Shown: in pieces, positions 25,919 to 37,697 of the stretch
Layout of the letters: the number at the start of each line of letters is the position of its first letter
How positions within the stretch are numbered: the stretch's first letter is position 1
From: Henricia sp. BOLD:AAB3569
Lineage: Eukaryota; Echinodermata; Asteroidea; Spinulosida; Echinasteridae
Direction: 5' to 3'
DNA length: 64,000 nucleotides
Assembly (NCBI GenBank): GCA_037783545.1
Contig: JBBELK010001423.1
Location: 1-64,000 of the forward strand
The notes under the pieces: model-generated
The model's database searches: none
Told to the model about the DNA's origin: nothing
What the model saw: the letters and a program-made list of their open reading frames with translations, nothing else
Made by a program: the position numbers and the translations under genes

Positions 25919-26417
25919 TTGTGAAGAAAAAGTTTGGCTAACTGCAAATGATGTACTGGGGTTTAAATTCTATTTCAGTGTATCAAATTCCACGCATACA
26001 TTATGTATGCGTGGATTTTGCAAACATTACGAAAATCTATAAACATGCAGATTTGGGTATATACGATGCACGTATGCATCATCATGCACCAGCCATCGGC
26101 CAAAGTACTCCACCGTCAAGCCTGGCATGTTTGATTTTTTTAAAGGTATAGTCGACTTGATTGGAAATTACCCTCCAAAAAATTATGAATTATTATCTAA
26201 AAGCTTACTCGTTATCAAGATGGTAATGGCAGTAATCATCCTGTGAAATTATTTCGTCTGAAGTGCCCCCAAAATGACAAAACGGTTTGAATCTCCAAAG
26301 ATTGTGCCTGTAGGCGATTTTTGAGCTTGGATTTTTCATGTTTTCTGAAGTATACTTCATCTATGTGGCTGACATTTTAGGCAGTTTTCGAATTTGTCGG
26401 CCTATAGGCTTTCAATT

Positions 26418-26517
26418 ACCAGTGGAAATCACGCCGTTTTTAACAATTTACCAAACATGTATGTACTACCAGTGGAAATCACGCCGTTTTTAACAATTTA
26501 CCAAACATGTATGCACT
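26418..26517 (+). repeat. 50-base tandem duplication
   Basis: The segment starting ACCAGTGGAAATCACGCCG occurs twice head to tail (26418 and 26468). Copy 1 of the segmental duplication has it once, so it arose after that event. Confidence 0.85.
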
Positions 26518-27202
26518 AGCTGACGAACATGTGATTTCCTTTGTGCCAGTTAAATGTTGAACATTCACCTTTTAACCTTGAAAACTCGAGCTATTTGTTT
26601 AGCAAAGGTTGCGAAATTCTGAGGGGAAAACCCAATTAGATTTATTTTAGAGCATCTAGGCCTCTGAATTGCTGGAATTCACACAAACGTTCGGATAGGA
26701 TGGGTTTTGCTGTGCATAAAATGCATTACATTATTTTCTACACAGTAGGCCTAAGTCCTGCATGGAAGAGTTTGGAATTTTTATTTTATTTTATGAAATG
26801 AGTCCAATATTATGATTATCACTGTTGTGTACGTGTGTTTGGTGTTATGTGCTATTGTAACAGAAGTTAACAGATCTGTTAACGTGGACCCGTAAACAGA
26901 ATGTTCTGGTTAACAGGCTGGTAACTGATGGCAACACCTATTATTAACAGGATGTTAACACCCATGCTAACAAGCTGTAAGCACACAGCAAAAAAAAGAT
27001 GACAAATAACACTGAATTCTCAACTACTTATATTAGTGGTCTTGCAGTGTTAGTATTTTTCCTAAAAATTACAGAAATGAGGAAAAAAAGATCACAAAAT
27101 AACTAAAATTAAGGCGACGTTATCAATGGTTTAGAGGTATCTTCATGAAAATCATTATTAACTCCTCAGAAAAGTTTGGAAATTTTCCATCACCATTTGA
27201 CC

Positions 27203-27449
27203 TGGGGCCAATTTCATGGCGCTGTTTAGCACACAAATTTGCTATAGCACAGAATTTCTTCGCTTTATTTTGCAAAACTGGGTTGCCAGCCAACATCGTA
27301 GGTGACGTGTATTTACTGATATTTTGCTCCCGTTCCTAAAAAAATTTTTTAATATACAATTTTGGCAGGTAACACATTCTACAGAGCAAAGAAATTCTGT
27401 GCTAAACAAATGTCTGTACATGCTAAACAACGCCATGAAATTGGCCCCA
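27203..27449. mobile_element. GGGGCCAATTTCATGG foldback family, complete copy
   Basis: It starts TGGGGCCAATTTCATGGCGC and ends GCCATGAAATTGGCCCCA, with subterminal TGTTTAGCAC/GTGCTAAACA inverted as well. There is no coding capacity. Other complete copies lie at 47460, 57846 and 58394. Confidence 0.88.
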
Positions 27450-27675
27450 GTTCATGTTGCATAGGCCTATCAATTGAAAGCTTATTCATTTCCTTTTCTT
27501 TCACAATGACACCACATGTGACAGTCTGACTATTTGGGGGCTCAGCAACTCTGTTGGGAATGTGGGTGGGTCTCAAACAGAATTTGCCAATTGCCATGGT
27601 TCAACCAAACAATAAAATCTCTATCAGTCGGCCTAATCGCGAATAAACAAGACATACCGGTAATCAACATGTTTA

Positions 27676-27938
27676 TGGGTCATTCTATCAATTTGGGGTC
27701 CAACGTGTGACATTTTTCTGTCCCCGTTACACATGACCTGACATACTGCTATTTGCCATACAAGTATCATTAAAAATGCCTTCAAAACATGTTTTTATGA
27801 ATTGTACTTTAAGTAATCACTCTTTGAAATAGAGAGCATTTGAAGAATATGTCCTGAATTTACAAACTACAACATTTTACAAGATGTCAGATGTAACGGG
27901 GACAGAAAAATTGGACCCCAAATGTATAGAATGACCCT
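27676..27938. mobile_element. MITE with TGGGTCATTC ends, TA-flanked
   Basis: The left end TGGGTCATTCTAT is preceded by TA and the right end ATAGAATGACCC(T) is followed by TA. The inverted ends continue through TTTGGGGTCCA and CTGTCCCCGTTAC. TA flanks are what Tc1/mariner-type insertion leaves. The right half of a second copy is at 45511-45655. Confidence 0.82.
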
Positions 27939-27949
27939 TATGCTTTTCC

Positions 27950-29073
27950 CAGAAATGTATGATCATTACAAATGGGTCACCATTGCTGTAAAGGTACAGA
28001 CTCGCCAATGATAAGATAAACAGTGCTGACAAATTTCAAAACTTTTGTTGGAGTTTATTTTTAAAAAACAAGAGTAATAGGAAGAAGCTTTCATGATCTG
28101 ATTAAGTCAAGTGGCATGTTATAATTAAGTTGTGTATCAGTGTTTAATAGTTGTAACAGATCTGTTGAAATTGAACCATTTAAAAAACATCTGTCACCGT
28201 GGCGCTATTAACCACGGATGTACATATATACCGGTAGGCTACGTGTTGTTTCCTTCCTCCATGGTGTAGCACAGCTGTTTGTTTGAAGTTCAGAATTCGT
28301 AGTAGCTGTAATATGCAAGGTAAACATAACACAACACACACGGAATAAATTCTGAACTCACTCAAATTTTAGTGAGTTGCGCTGAACAACCAAACGATTC
28401 ACAACTTGTAAAGATTTGCAGGGCCTTGTAAAGGACACAAAATGACGCCTACTTTGAAACAAGCAAAACCAAACAGACAAAATGAAGCCAGACGCATCAA
28501 GCAACTGAATATGCTGCATACATTTAATTGGCAAAACCGTGGAAAGCGAAAGAAAAAAATTGATGGAAACAATACACTTTCAAAAGTTTCATCGCAAAAT
28601 GCTGTAAACGCCATATATCCAATAAATTGAGATGTCAGTATTCTCGATTAGTGGTCCTATAGCCTACATTCGTCAAATAGTTTATTGGTAAATTGTGTTA
28701 TATCCCACAAAAACTGTTTTACCTCAATATTGGAATTTGCCATTCCATGCATGTATAGCTTCATGTTGTAATATAAAATACGGCAGTTTTCTCAAAATGT
28801 CAAGAATTAATGGCTATACAGCGTTTTGCGATGAAGCTCTTAAATTATACACAGTACGATATGTGACAGGGGGACTCGCCCCTATACTGCCGCTATACCT
28901 CAACACACTCTTCTCTTTTATTAACGCACCAGCACCAACCCATATACTCCCCCAACGAAATCATAAATTATTTAATTCATTGGATATTTGAAATACAATG
29001 GTGGAACAATGGAAGAGAGTTGGCGTACCCTCTGTCACAATCATGCTGCATTATGCAATCAATGGTTATGAAG
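27950..29073. other. No supported gene
   Basis: Short frames at 28442-28630 (+), 28399-28614 (-) and 28695-28991 (+) lack recognisable domains. A ~45-base segment containing TTCATCGCAAAATGCTG near 28587 recurs inverted near 28820, which suggests repeat-derived sequence. Confidence 0.45.
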
Positions 29074-29081
29074 CCCTAAAC

Positions 29082-29295
29082 CCCTGGTTCTCAAACTGTT
29101 TCTAACCATTCACCCTCAACGGGGTCTTGGTATACACTTTGTTTCCCCTATATTAGCATATACATATTAACAGTCTCAGCAAGGACTATTAAATTTTCAT
29201 CACAGTGCATTCCGGCATGTTTTAACCGTGACCATCTCATTCTCCCCTGGCCCTGCAAATTTATGCTGTATTTCCCCTCAGTTTGAGAACCAGTG
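29082..29295. mobile_element. hAT-type MITE
   Basis: The inverted ends CCTGGTTCTCAAACTG and CAGTTTGAGAACCAGTG are the classic form of hAT (Charlie-like) terminal repeats. They are flanked by near-identical 8-base duplications, CCCTAAAC and TTCTAAAC (6 of 8 match). No transposase frame is present. Confidence 0.82.
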
Positions 29296-29303
29296 TTCTA
29301 AAC

Positions 29304-30112
29304 TCTACAAATTACTAACGCCTATACATAGGCTATATAAGCCGAACAAAATCAGAAAGGGTCAAATTCCGTGAAGTTGGGGAACAAAGTGCCACGACAG
29401 TGAAATCTCGTAAGTGAAACCTCAGGAATAACAGGAAATTCTGAGTTTAATTTTAAGAATTTGCTATTGTTTTGATGATGGGAATGGATTATTGTTTTGA
29501 GTTTATAGGTTTTCCTTTATATTTTTTTCTTTTTTATAAGCGAAATTTGACTTAACGAGATTTCATTGTATAAAGTCTTCTGTTTCTGGTCAGAATTCGG
29601 GTCCAAAAATTGCGGGACAACGCGACAGTTAAATATTTTCACGCCTAATAGGCAAAAGAATGTGAACAAGTACAGGATTTGAACGGAGTATTCGTTTAAA
29701 GGTTCCCAAACGACGCGCGCACTGATCAGAAAGCAGAGACTTTTGGCCTAATGACATTAAATACTCGAGTATTTCCATAAAATATTTTAATTTTTTTTAA
29801 AAAATATTAAAGTGAATTTTGATGCATTTGTAAAAATGGCTTTTTCATCTTTCCAAAACTGTTGTTTTACAAGCTAACATTTTAAAAAAGAAAATCATCT
29901 GTAACTTCTAAACATGTGTAGAATAGGTTAAATATTTTTCAAACAGTTGGACACTAGTCATCATTACAGTTGTGTACTCGTAGATATGCATGCAACATAA
30001 AACACTGTCAAGAGGCCAGTAATTTACTGTAATGTTAGACATTTTCTATCGGTATAAAAAAGTCAATTATCAAATTTTACTTTATGTGTCCACAAGAAAA
30101 ACCCGACTAAAA
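29304..30112. other. No gene seen
   Basis: AT-rich sequence without supportable coding or repeat structure. Confidence 0.45.
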
Positions 30113-30579
30113 GACTGCGTTCGGGCGTGTACTCGTGTTAACACGAGTTATACTCCTGCGCGCGTGAACGGCAAGAATAACGACACTCGGGTGAGAATAT
30201 GCTCTCACTACTCCCCAACAAATGGGGAGTGTGCTCGTACTCCTGTCAAGTGTCATGTGATTTGTATACGAAGATGGTGGAATCATGGGTGGGATTTTTT
30301 GTGAATTTGATCAACGTGTCAACTCAATAACTGAAACAATAACTCACTAAGGTTCGTTTTAGACGACATAAAGGTTCTCACGACTTACGGCCTGTATTTC
30401 CTCAGTTTCTTGTGAGCAATGAAACGGCATTTTTTGTGCAGTGATGGCAAGAGACGTCCATCTTCACTGATTGCCATTCGCGCACGCGGACTGCGGATTT
30501 GCCGTTCGCGTTATGTGACCCGAGTGCAATGCGCACGCATTACTCCCGAGTAACGAGAACTGCACGCCCGAACGCAGCC
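30113..30579. mobile_element. TIR element with GCGTTCGGGCGT ends, copy 1
   Basis: The ends GACTGCGTTCGGGCGTG and CACGCCCGAACGCAGCC are inverted. Subterminal strings ACTCGTGTTAACACGAG and TTACTCCCGAGTAACGAG are themselves palindromic. The open frame 30032-30304 crossing the left end is not a gene. A second copy, reversed and interrupted, lies at 61310-62702. Confidence 0.85.
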
Positions 30580-31829
30580 AAAAAGTGTTGACAGCAACGG
30601 TACCAAACCATCGACAGTCATCCTCGACAGTGTCTCAGATACTTGTATTTGTTTTTTAAGTATTCAATTTAATTGATATTGTACTGTATGTATGTAATAT
30701 CTGAGATTGTCAAATAAAAACAAAAACAAACACCACATGTTTTTTTGCCCGTGAGAGAAATTGCCAACTAAATATGCTCTTTTTAAAAAAAGTGTCTGCA
30801 GACAATTGTTTTTACCATTCATTCAACACAAAAACCACACGTGTATTTTATTTTATGGTTTTCTGAATTATTACTGCATCTCTTGTGGCTGAAATTTCTA
30901 CAATGCAGTAATATCAACATTGTTCTGTAGTTGTGTGATGCCGTTATTCCTGTTCTTAAAAGTTTTCCAGGCGTGTAATCCGTCTTTAAAACATGGATGG
31001 AAAATGCTAGGAACTAATTTTTCCCAACCAATTTTTGACATCGCAAAGGTGTCTGAATGAATAACACATAAAAACATGGTCTTCACTCACATTCAAATGT
31101 TAGTATGCTTGACTCATTCTGAAGAAAAAAAATGTTTTTAAAGGGTTCATGCACAAAATATGAAGTTTATAGAATCAACAAACCAGTGCTGATGCAACAG
31201 GATTTTACCGACCTCTTGACAGTGTTCTGTGGCAGATTTAAAATTGGCATGTTTCCCAACTTCACGGAAAAATCCAAAAGTGGAACGAATTTATACCGAG
31301 CAAAAAGGAAATGCAAATGTTCAGTTTATAATCAAAACTTGAAAAGTTCTTTTGTGATTAGGTTGACATCCAAATATGACATAACAGCTTTATTATGCAT
31401 GATTGCTTAAAGCTTCCGTGGTCTTAAAATTCCCACAGTCTTTTTTTTTTCAATCAAACATTTAAGAATTGCTTTCTTTTTTTGCTTCGCATTTCTTTTG
31501 TTGCTCTATACAAAGAAGCCACAAACACAAAAGCATATAATACACATGTAGCAGGAAATGTGCAAATCATTGTTCGTGACAACAAAGCAGGCGCGTAGGT
31601 TGATCTGAAAATTTACCTGAAACCCAATGACGTCAGGGTTTGTTTACATTAGGGAGGGGACGTTTAACTGAAAATAATTGAAAAACCGGTTTTGCCGAAC
31701 GTTTAAACGAAACCCAATTTAAAAAAAATTACAATAATTTATTTGTAATGACTTCATGAAACTGGAATAAATTTATATGGGGTCGTAGTAAAATTTTGAC
31801 CAGGCAACTGCTGCAGTTTTTACGCAACC
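30580..31829. other. No supported gene
   Basis: Frames at 30898-31086 (-, 62 aa) and 31132-31410 (+, 92 aa) have no domain I recognise and no convincing splice context. Confidence 0.4.
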
Positions 31830-32140
31830 TCCCCTCCACCCCACCCCCTTGTCTTACAACAGACAACATGCAAAACCAAAACCAAACAGCCATAGGTTAG
31901 CCTACAAAAGTATTATCAATTTGGGGGAAAAAAAGTGGAATATTTTGTGCGCAGTTGGTTGTGATTTTCTTGTTTGCCTAATGTGGCATAACAATTATTT
32001 TGTCGTGAATATGAACATTTGTATTAGCATAACAACAAACCTTGAATTTAACACCGTCCCCCCACCCTCCCAAAAAAATGACTGAATGGAGTATTTTCAT
32101 ATATATTTCAATGATACTATTTCAGGGGCCCTTTAAAGTG
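31830..32140 (-). mobile_element. Dispersed repeat family R4, copy at 31.9 kb
   Basis: Shares collinear strings with copies at 41760-42180 (+), 42800-42975 (-) and 45195-45455 (-): CAAACACAGGAAAATCAC-type, TTTGTGC(A/G)CA, TATGCTAAT and the GGGCCCCTT/GGGGCCCTTT terminus. No open frame is conserved between copies. Confidence 0.65.
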
Positions 32141-32234
32141 AGGTAACACAGTACCAACCTACGCGTCCGAGCAAAGAAACTATTAACTATACATATTGAA
32201 GGTACATTATATTATGACATGATTGATAATTGAA

Positions 32235-32328
32235 AGATGAATTTTAGAAACACGAGAAACTTGCAGTGGACCTGGGTTCGAATCCCAGTCGGGGCACTGC
32301 AATTTTCTCGTGTTTCTAAAATTCATCT
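32235..32328. repeat. Perfect-looking hairpin capped by a tRNA T-arm
   Basis: The arms AGATGAATTTTAGAAACACG and CGTGTTTCTAAAATTCATCT are exact reverse complements, and pairing continues through TTGCAGTG/CACTGCAA with one mismatch block. The tip is CTGGG-TTCGAAT-CCCAG, a complete tRNA T stem-loop that also forms a B-box. The rest of a tRNA is missing. Confidence 0.85.
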
Positions 32329-32329
32329 A

Positions 32330-33122
32330 GATAGGCCTACATACTTAAAACTATTAACCATTACATGCAACTACAGTACATATATTTTATATAATTTGTG
32401 ACCCGTTACCAAAAATGGGATGTTCTAGATACCCTCGGGGAAAAAACGGTTAAAATTCATGTACCGGTATACGATATCAAAATTACTATTTTTGTTCATT
32501 TCAAAAGTTCAAAACTGAAGCTCAAATTCTGCAACATTTTGGACTGTAAAACTGCCTTAACATCTAAAGACGGGGCGATTCTTGCGAGCCATTTTGTTTC
32601 ATTCCACATCGAGCGTGACCATTTTATTGGTCGTTGCTGTATCACATAGATTAGTATCACGAATCATAACTTGTCCACGATTGCTTAAAATTAAGCCAAA
32701 TATTTTAATGTAGTCTTTTTCAGCTTTCTGATTGATTCAATGCAACCGAAATTGAATCTTACTTTTAATGCTAATTATTTACATGCTTTATCTGCGCCTT
32801 GAACACCCAGCAGGGTGGATATGTGCGCATTACAAATCTTATTATTATATTCAGCATAAATTCCCAAAACTTAGTTAATTTTGCATAAAATCCCAAATTT
32901 AGTTTTACAACCCTTTTGTGGTGAAGGGTCACAATTCAAGAAAGATACAATGTGTAAATAGATTTATAGAAATAAGGAACTACTTTAAACTACAATAATA
33001 TATAGATGCTAAAAACTGTTAATTATTCACGTTGAGAGATTTGGGCAATAAATACAACAGTGTCCAGATTTATTCATCTGGTAAGATATTTGTTGTACTG
33101 AATATGGCTACATAGCAGCTAG
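32330..33122. other. No supported gene
   Basis: The 83-aa frame 32398-32649 (+) has no recognised domain. GCCTTGAACACCCAGCAGGGTGGATATGTGCGCATTACAA-like text near 32790 looks like the 3' part of a common short retroposon. Confidence 0.4.
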
Positions 33123-33319
33123 GTTGTAGTCGAGTCAATCACAAGTCCATCATAAGCATTCACAAGTCCCTTGGTCTTAATTCAAGTCACACGGTATTCA
33201 AATTAACTCCAACAGGCATTCCTTTGTGCATGTTCATCCTTCTTGTTACTAGACTTGTGCGGGACTTGTGACGGACTTGTGATTTTATCAGCTCTGGACT
33301 TGTGATCGACTCGACTACA
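33123..33319. mobile_element. Short TIR element (GTTGTAGTCGAGTC ends), copy 2
   Basis: The ends GTTGTAGTCGAGTC and GACTCGACTACAAC are exact inverted repeats of 14 bases. The inside is rich in GACTTGTG/CACAAGTC. It is a longer version of 17326-17458. Confidence 0.85.
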
Positions 33320-33419
33320 ACTCTGATATAGGTGTCGCATTATAACCATGAATTATTTTAAATTGAAAATACTCTCACAGATTATGAAATTACCTTTGTA
33401 ACAATTGAAAAACACCACA

Positions 33420-34480
33420 TGTTTAAAGGCAGTAGGCCCTATACATGATTGGTGTCTCGAAAATCACAGATTAAAGTAACTTATACAATATAAACATGAT
33501 GACCGTAGAAAACCTCCTCTGAAATGGTTTTGTCTGAAATGCTATAGTCTTTGAGAAATGAGTAAAACAATTATTTTTCGTCTTATGAGACAAATTCAAT
33601 TCGCCCTAAAACCATTTCGCCCAAGTGCCATTTCGCCCCAAATCACTTCGTCCAAACACCACATCGCCCGGCGCCCTAAAAACACAACGTTGCACAGACC
33701 GTGGTTCAGGGTGAAGTGCATCCTGAGATCTCAGGGAATTTCTACTCTGCAAAGCGACGTGACAATACCCTGAGGAAATACACGCAAATCTGTGGAGCGA
33801 GCCGGCTGTTGTCTTGAGCCAACTCACGCCCGAGTCATTTTGATTTAATCAATTCGGTCATGTTATGCCGAAAAGAAACAATTTCTATACTTTCCAGAAA
33901 TTGTATTGGGTTCTGTTTCTTATGACTGTCCCATTCCTACCAAACGACGAACCTTATTTACTCCGCAGTTTTTCAAATTAATAACAGGGATGCATGCTGA
34001 CGAATGTAATGGAAGGGATTCCCCAATATGCTTTAAATAGCAGCCAATCGCCGACGCGGACAACGGCCAGCATTACCGAGTACATGTATCACATGCATGC
34101 ACGGTGTTTACAATCTGTGCGCGTTACATTTGAATGCCTGCAATCGTGCTACAATGCACTTCAAGCGTCCTGATTGATCCAGCAGAGGCGACAAGATTTC
34201 TGTCGCTAGTCCCACCGCCAAATGGGGCCTTTTTCAACAGGGCCACTGTACGCAGGAGTTAGGGAGTGCGTTAAAGGGGCACTGTTGCAAGAGGATGGGT
34301 GAAGTGGTTTTGGGGCGAAATGACTGCAAACCTATTTCCTCAAAAGTTAGACGAAGTACGTAGCTGTTTTTTGCTCAGGTTGGTTTTAATCATGCATATC
34401 TTCAATCAAACAGGGGGATAAAACTATTTGTAACAGTTTACCAATCATGTACACTATTTTTAACACCGCGAGTGCAATTG
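33420..34480 (+). mobile_element. Dispersed AAAGGCAGT element, long copy
   Basis: Collinear with 51795-52330: AAAGGCAGTA, ATAAACATGATGACCGTAG, TGAAATGGTTTTGTCT, TTCGCCC minirepeats, AAAAGTTAGACGAAGTAC, GGTTGGTTTTAATCATGC and GGATAAAACTATTTGTAA. This copy has about 500 extra bases (33700-34280). Elements beginning AAAGGCAGT-like text are very common in sea-star assemblies as I recall them. Confidence 0.7.
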
Positions 34481-34629
34481 GGGGTCCCGGGAGCCTGTAA
34501 TTTTTTTACAAGTCTTTCTACATGAAACACATCGACTGAAGTAGCTATTAACTGTACTGTTACAAACATTTAAGATCTAGTACGTCACACAAAAAAATGA
34601 CCCATCCTCGCGATATGACCCAGCTATAA

Positions 34630-34772
34630 ACCGTATCTAATATTCGCCATTTCATGGGGCACCTTTTGTTACTTAAACTGTTCAACAATGGAAGCACAAT
34701 ATGTGCAACCAGCATGCATGTCATCAAGGAACAAAGAAACTGCCCTACGGAATGGCGGCTATTCGATACGGT
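34630..34772. mobile_element. Short TIR element (ACCGTATC ends), copy 1
   Basis: ACCGTATCTAATATTCGCCATT is inverted against AATGGCGGCTATTCGATACGGT. A related copy lies at 62870-63000 with the same interior GGAACAAAGAAACTGCCCTA. Confidence 0.75.
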
Positions 34773-35079
34773 CTATAATCTAAAAATTTAATGTAAGCCC
34801 TACTATGTACACGATCAAGTATTCGCTAACTTCAAGTGAGCCCTTGATCATCACAAAATCTGCTGAGGGCTTTATCTGCTATATCAGCTAAATCAGCTAT
34901 ATTTTCACCACGTGTTTAACCATTGTTTATCGCCGTGGATTTATAGTATATATCAACCACTGTGTCGTGGTTCGCCATGTACGTGTGTTGCTTTTACACG
35001 ACGACATCGTGCTTAGTTGGTATACCAGCATTTTTCTTGCAGGCATATTCCTGTTTCTCACCAGAATTTTGTACTGGTC

Positions 35080-37205
35080 TGCTACTTGTGCCATACAAAC
35101 TTCTTCGTTTGTAGTCTTGGCAATACTGGTTAGCTACCTGTGCCATACAAACTACTTCATTTGTACACTGTCTTGGCAACACTTGATAGCTACCTGTGCC
35201 ATAGAAACTACTTAGTTTGTAGTCTTGGCAACACTGGCTAGCTGCCTGTGCCATAGAAACTACTTAGTTTGTAGTCTTGGCAACACTGGATAGCTACCTG
35301 TGCCATAGAAACTACTTAGTTTGTAGTCTTGGCAACACTGGCTAGCTGCCTGTGCCATAGAAACTACTTAGTTTGTAGTCTTGGCAACACTGGCTAGCTG
35401 CCTGTGCCATAGAAACTACTTAGTTTGTAGTCTTGGCAACACTGGATAGCTACCTGTGCCATAGAAACTACTTAGTTTGTAGTCTTGGCAACACTGGCTA
35501 GCTACCTGTGCCATAGAAACTACTTAGTTTGTAGTCTTGGCAACACTGGATAGCTACCTGTGCCATATAAACTACTTAGTTTGTAGTCTTGGCAACACTG
35601 GCTAGCTGCCTGTGCCATAGAAACTACTTAGTTTGTAGTCTTGGCAACACTGGCTAGCTGCCTGTGCCATAGAAACTACTTAGTTTGTAGTCTTGGCAAC
35701 ACTGGTTAGCTGCCTGTGCCATAGAAACTACTTAGTTTGTAGTCTTGGCAACACTGGATAGCTGCCTGTGCCATAGAAACTACTTAGTTTGTAGTCTTGG
35801 CAACACTGGCTAGCTGCCTGTGCCATAGAAACTACTTAGTCTGTAGTCTTGGCAACACTGGATAGCTACCTGTGCCATAGAAACTACTTAGTTTGTAGTC
35901 TTGGCAACACTGGATAGCTGCCTGTGCCATAGAAACCACTTAGTCTGTAGTCTTGGCAACACTGGATAGCTACCTGTGCCATAGAAACTACTTAGTCTGT
36001 AGTCTTGGCAACACTGGATAGCTGCCTGTGCCATAGAAACTACTTAGTTTGTAGTCTTGGCAACACTGGCTAGCTACCTGTGCCATAGAAACTACTTAGT
36101 TTGTAGTCTTGGCAACACTGGATAGCTACCTGTGCCATAGAAACTACTTAGTTTGTAGTCTTGGCAACACTGGCTAGCTGCCTGTGCCATAGAAACTACT
36201 TAGTTTGTAGTCTTGGCAACACTGGATAGCTACCTGTGCCATAGAAACTACTTAGTTTGTAGTCTTGGCAACACTGGATAGCTGCCTGTGCCATAGAAAC
36301 CACTTAGTCTGTAGTCTTGGCAACACTGGATAGCTACCTGTGCCATAGAAACTACTTAGTTTGTAGTCTTGGCAACACTGGATAGCTGCCTGTGCCATAG
36401 AAACTACTTAGTTTGTAGTCTTGGCAACACTGGATAGCTACCTGTGCCATAGAAACTACTTTGTAGTCTTGGCAACACTGGCTAGCTGCCTGTGCCATAG
36501 AAACTACTTAGTTTGTAGTCTTGGCAACACTGGCTAGCTGCCTGTGCCATAGAAACTACTTAGTTTGTAGTCTTGGCAACACTGGATAGCTACCTGTGCC
36601 ATAGAAACTACTTAGTTTGTAGTCTTGGCAACACTGGCTAGCTGCCTGTGCCATAGAAACTACTTAGTTTGTAGTATTGGCAACACTGGATAGCTACCTG
36701 TGCCATAGAAACTACTTAGTTTGTAGTCTTGGCAACACTGGCTAGCTACCTGTGCCATAGAAACTACTTAGTTTGTAGTCTTGGCAACACTGGCTAGCTG
36801 CCTGTGCCATAGAAACTACTTAGTTTGTAGTCTTGGCAACACTGGCTAGCTGCCTGTGCCATAGAAACTACTTAGTTTGTAGTCTTGGCAACACTGGATA
36901 GCTACCTGTGCCATAGAAACTACTTAGTTTGTAGTCTTGGCAACACTGGCTAGCTGCCTGTGCCATAGAAACTACTTAGTTTGTAGTCTTGGCAACACTG
37001 GTTAGCTGCCTGTGCCATAGAAACTACTTCGTTTGTAGTCTTGGCAACACTGGCTAGCTGCCTGTGCCATAGAAACTACTTAGTTTGTAGTCTTGGCAAC
37101 ACTGGCTAGCTGCTTGTGCCATAGAAACTATTTAGTTTGTAGTCTTGGCAACACTGGATAGCTACCTGTGCCATACAAACTACTTCGTTTGTAGTCTTGG
37201 CAACA
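35080..37205. repeat. 52-bp minisatellite, about 41 copies
   Basis: The unit contains GTCTTGGCAACACTGG, (C/A)TAGCT(G/A)CCTGTGCC and ATAGAAACTACTTAGTTTGTA. AAACTA-CT-TAGTTT in each unit can form a hairpin. Copies alternate between GGCTAGCTGCC and GGATAGCTACC variants, and one unit near 36455 has an 8-base deletion. The outermost units on both sides share the variant ACAAACTACTTCGTTTGTAG. The array lies 250 bp past the receptor gene's stop codon. Spacer-less repetition rules out a CRISPR array. Confidence 0.97.
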
Positions 37206-37455
37206 GTTTAGAGCAGTATCCCATTTGTAACAAAGAAAACCTCAATCACTATGCCTTGTTCGTCATTGTTTCATAAAAGATCCTGTTATAACACTACTAT
37301 CTGCGATGTTATTGACGAGATTCAACTGTACCATTTTTGAGAAATCTCCCATGCCCCTACTGAAATGAAATGATCAGGACTACATTTTCCATGGAACGCA
37401 TTTATAGTGTAAAGTTTTAAAAGAAATTTATAGAGGAAAGCAAGCCGACCGATTT

Positions 37456-37697
37456 TTACACATAAGACTCATGTTGAGAACTAGAACCTTGGATATTATT
37501 TGGATTCATCGGGTGCATCTTTGGAACGGTGCCCGTGTCTTGTTTGATAGGCCGGCCTGGTGCTCGATCACCACCATGCTCGTGCTCGTTCTCGTCGCCT
37601 TGACGCAAAGGCTGGCCCTCTAGCCGCATCAGTGCAGTCATCACTTCCCTCTGCTCGGCAGCCCTAAGAGCTGCATCATTACGCAACTTGTTTTTTT
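37456..37697 (-). CDS. Receptor exon 8, cytoplasmic tail and stop
   Basis: 242 nt, entered in phase 1 after ACACATTAG, ending in TAA at 37458-37456. The 79-residue tail begins KNKLRNDAALRAAEQREVMT (a likely short helix), has an acidic/His stretch DENEHEHGGD, then PIKQDTGTVPKMHPMNP, and ends HESYV. IKQDT resembles the PxQxT TRAF2/3 site, and Fn14 has PIEETG at the same kind of place. The C-terminal SYV could also be a PDZ-type end. No AATAAA is seen in the ~250 bases before the minisatellite. Confidence 0.82.

Larger units (their letters stand above)
25019..27410 (+). repeat. Segmental tandem duplication, copy 2
   Basis: It collinearly matches 22893-25018. It is longer because of an ~85-base GC-richer insertion near 25832-25918, an extra 50-base tandem copy near 26468, and a fuller foldback element at its end. 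It starts inside the SINE and lacks the tRNA-like head. Confidence 0.88.

Noticed and set aside
35080-37205. CRISPR-like regular repetition
   Set aside because: The 52-bp units abut with no unique spacers and lie in a eukaryotic window; it is a minisatellite.
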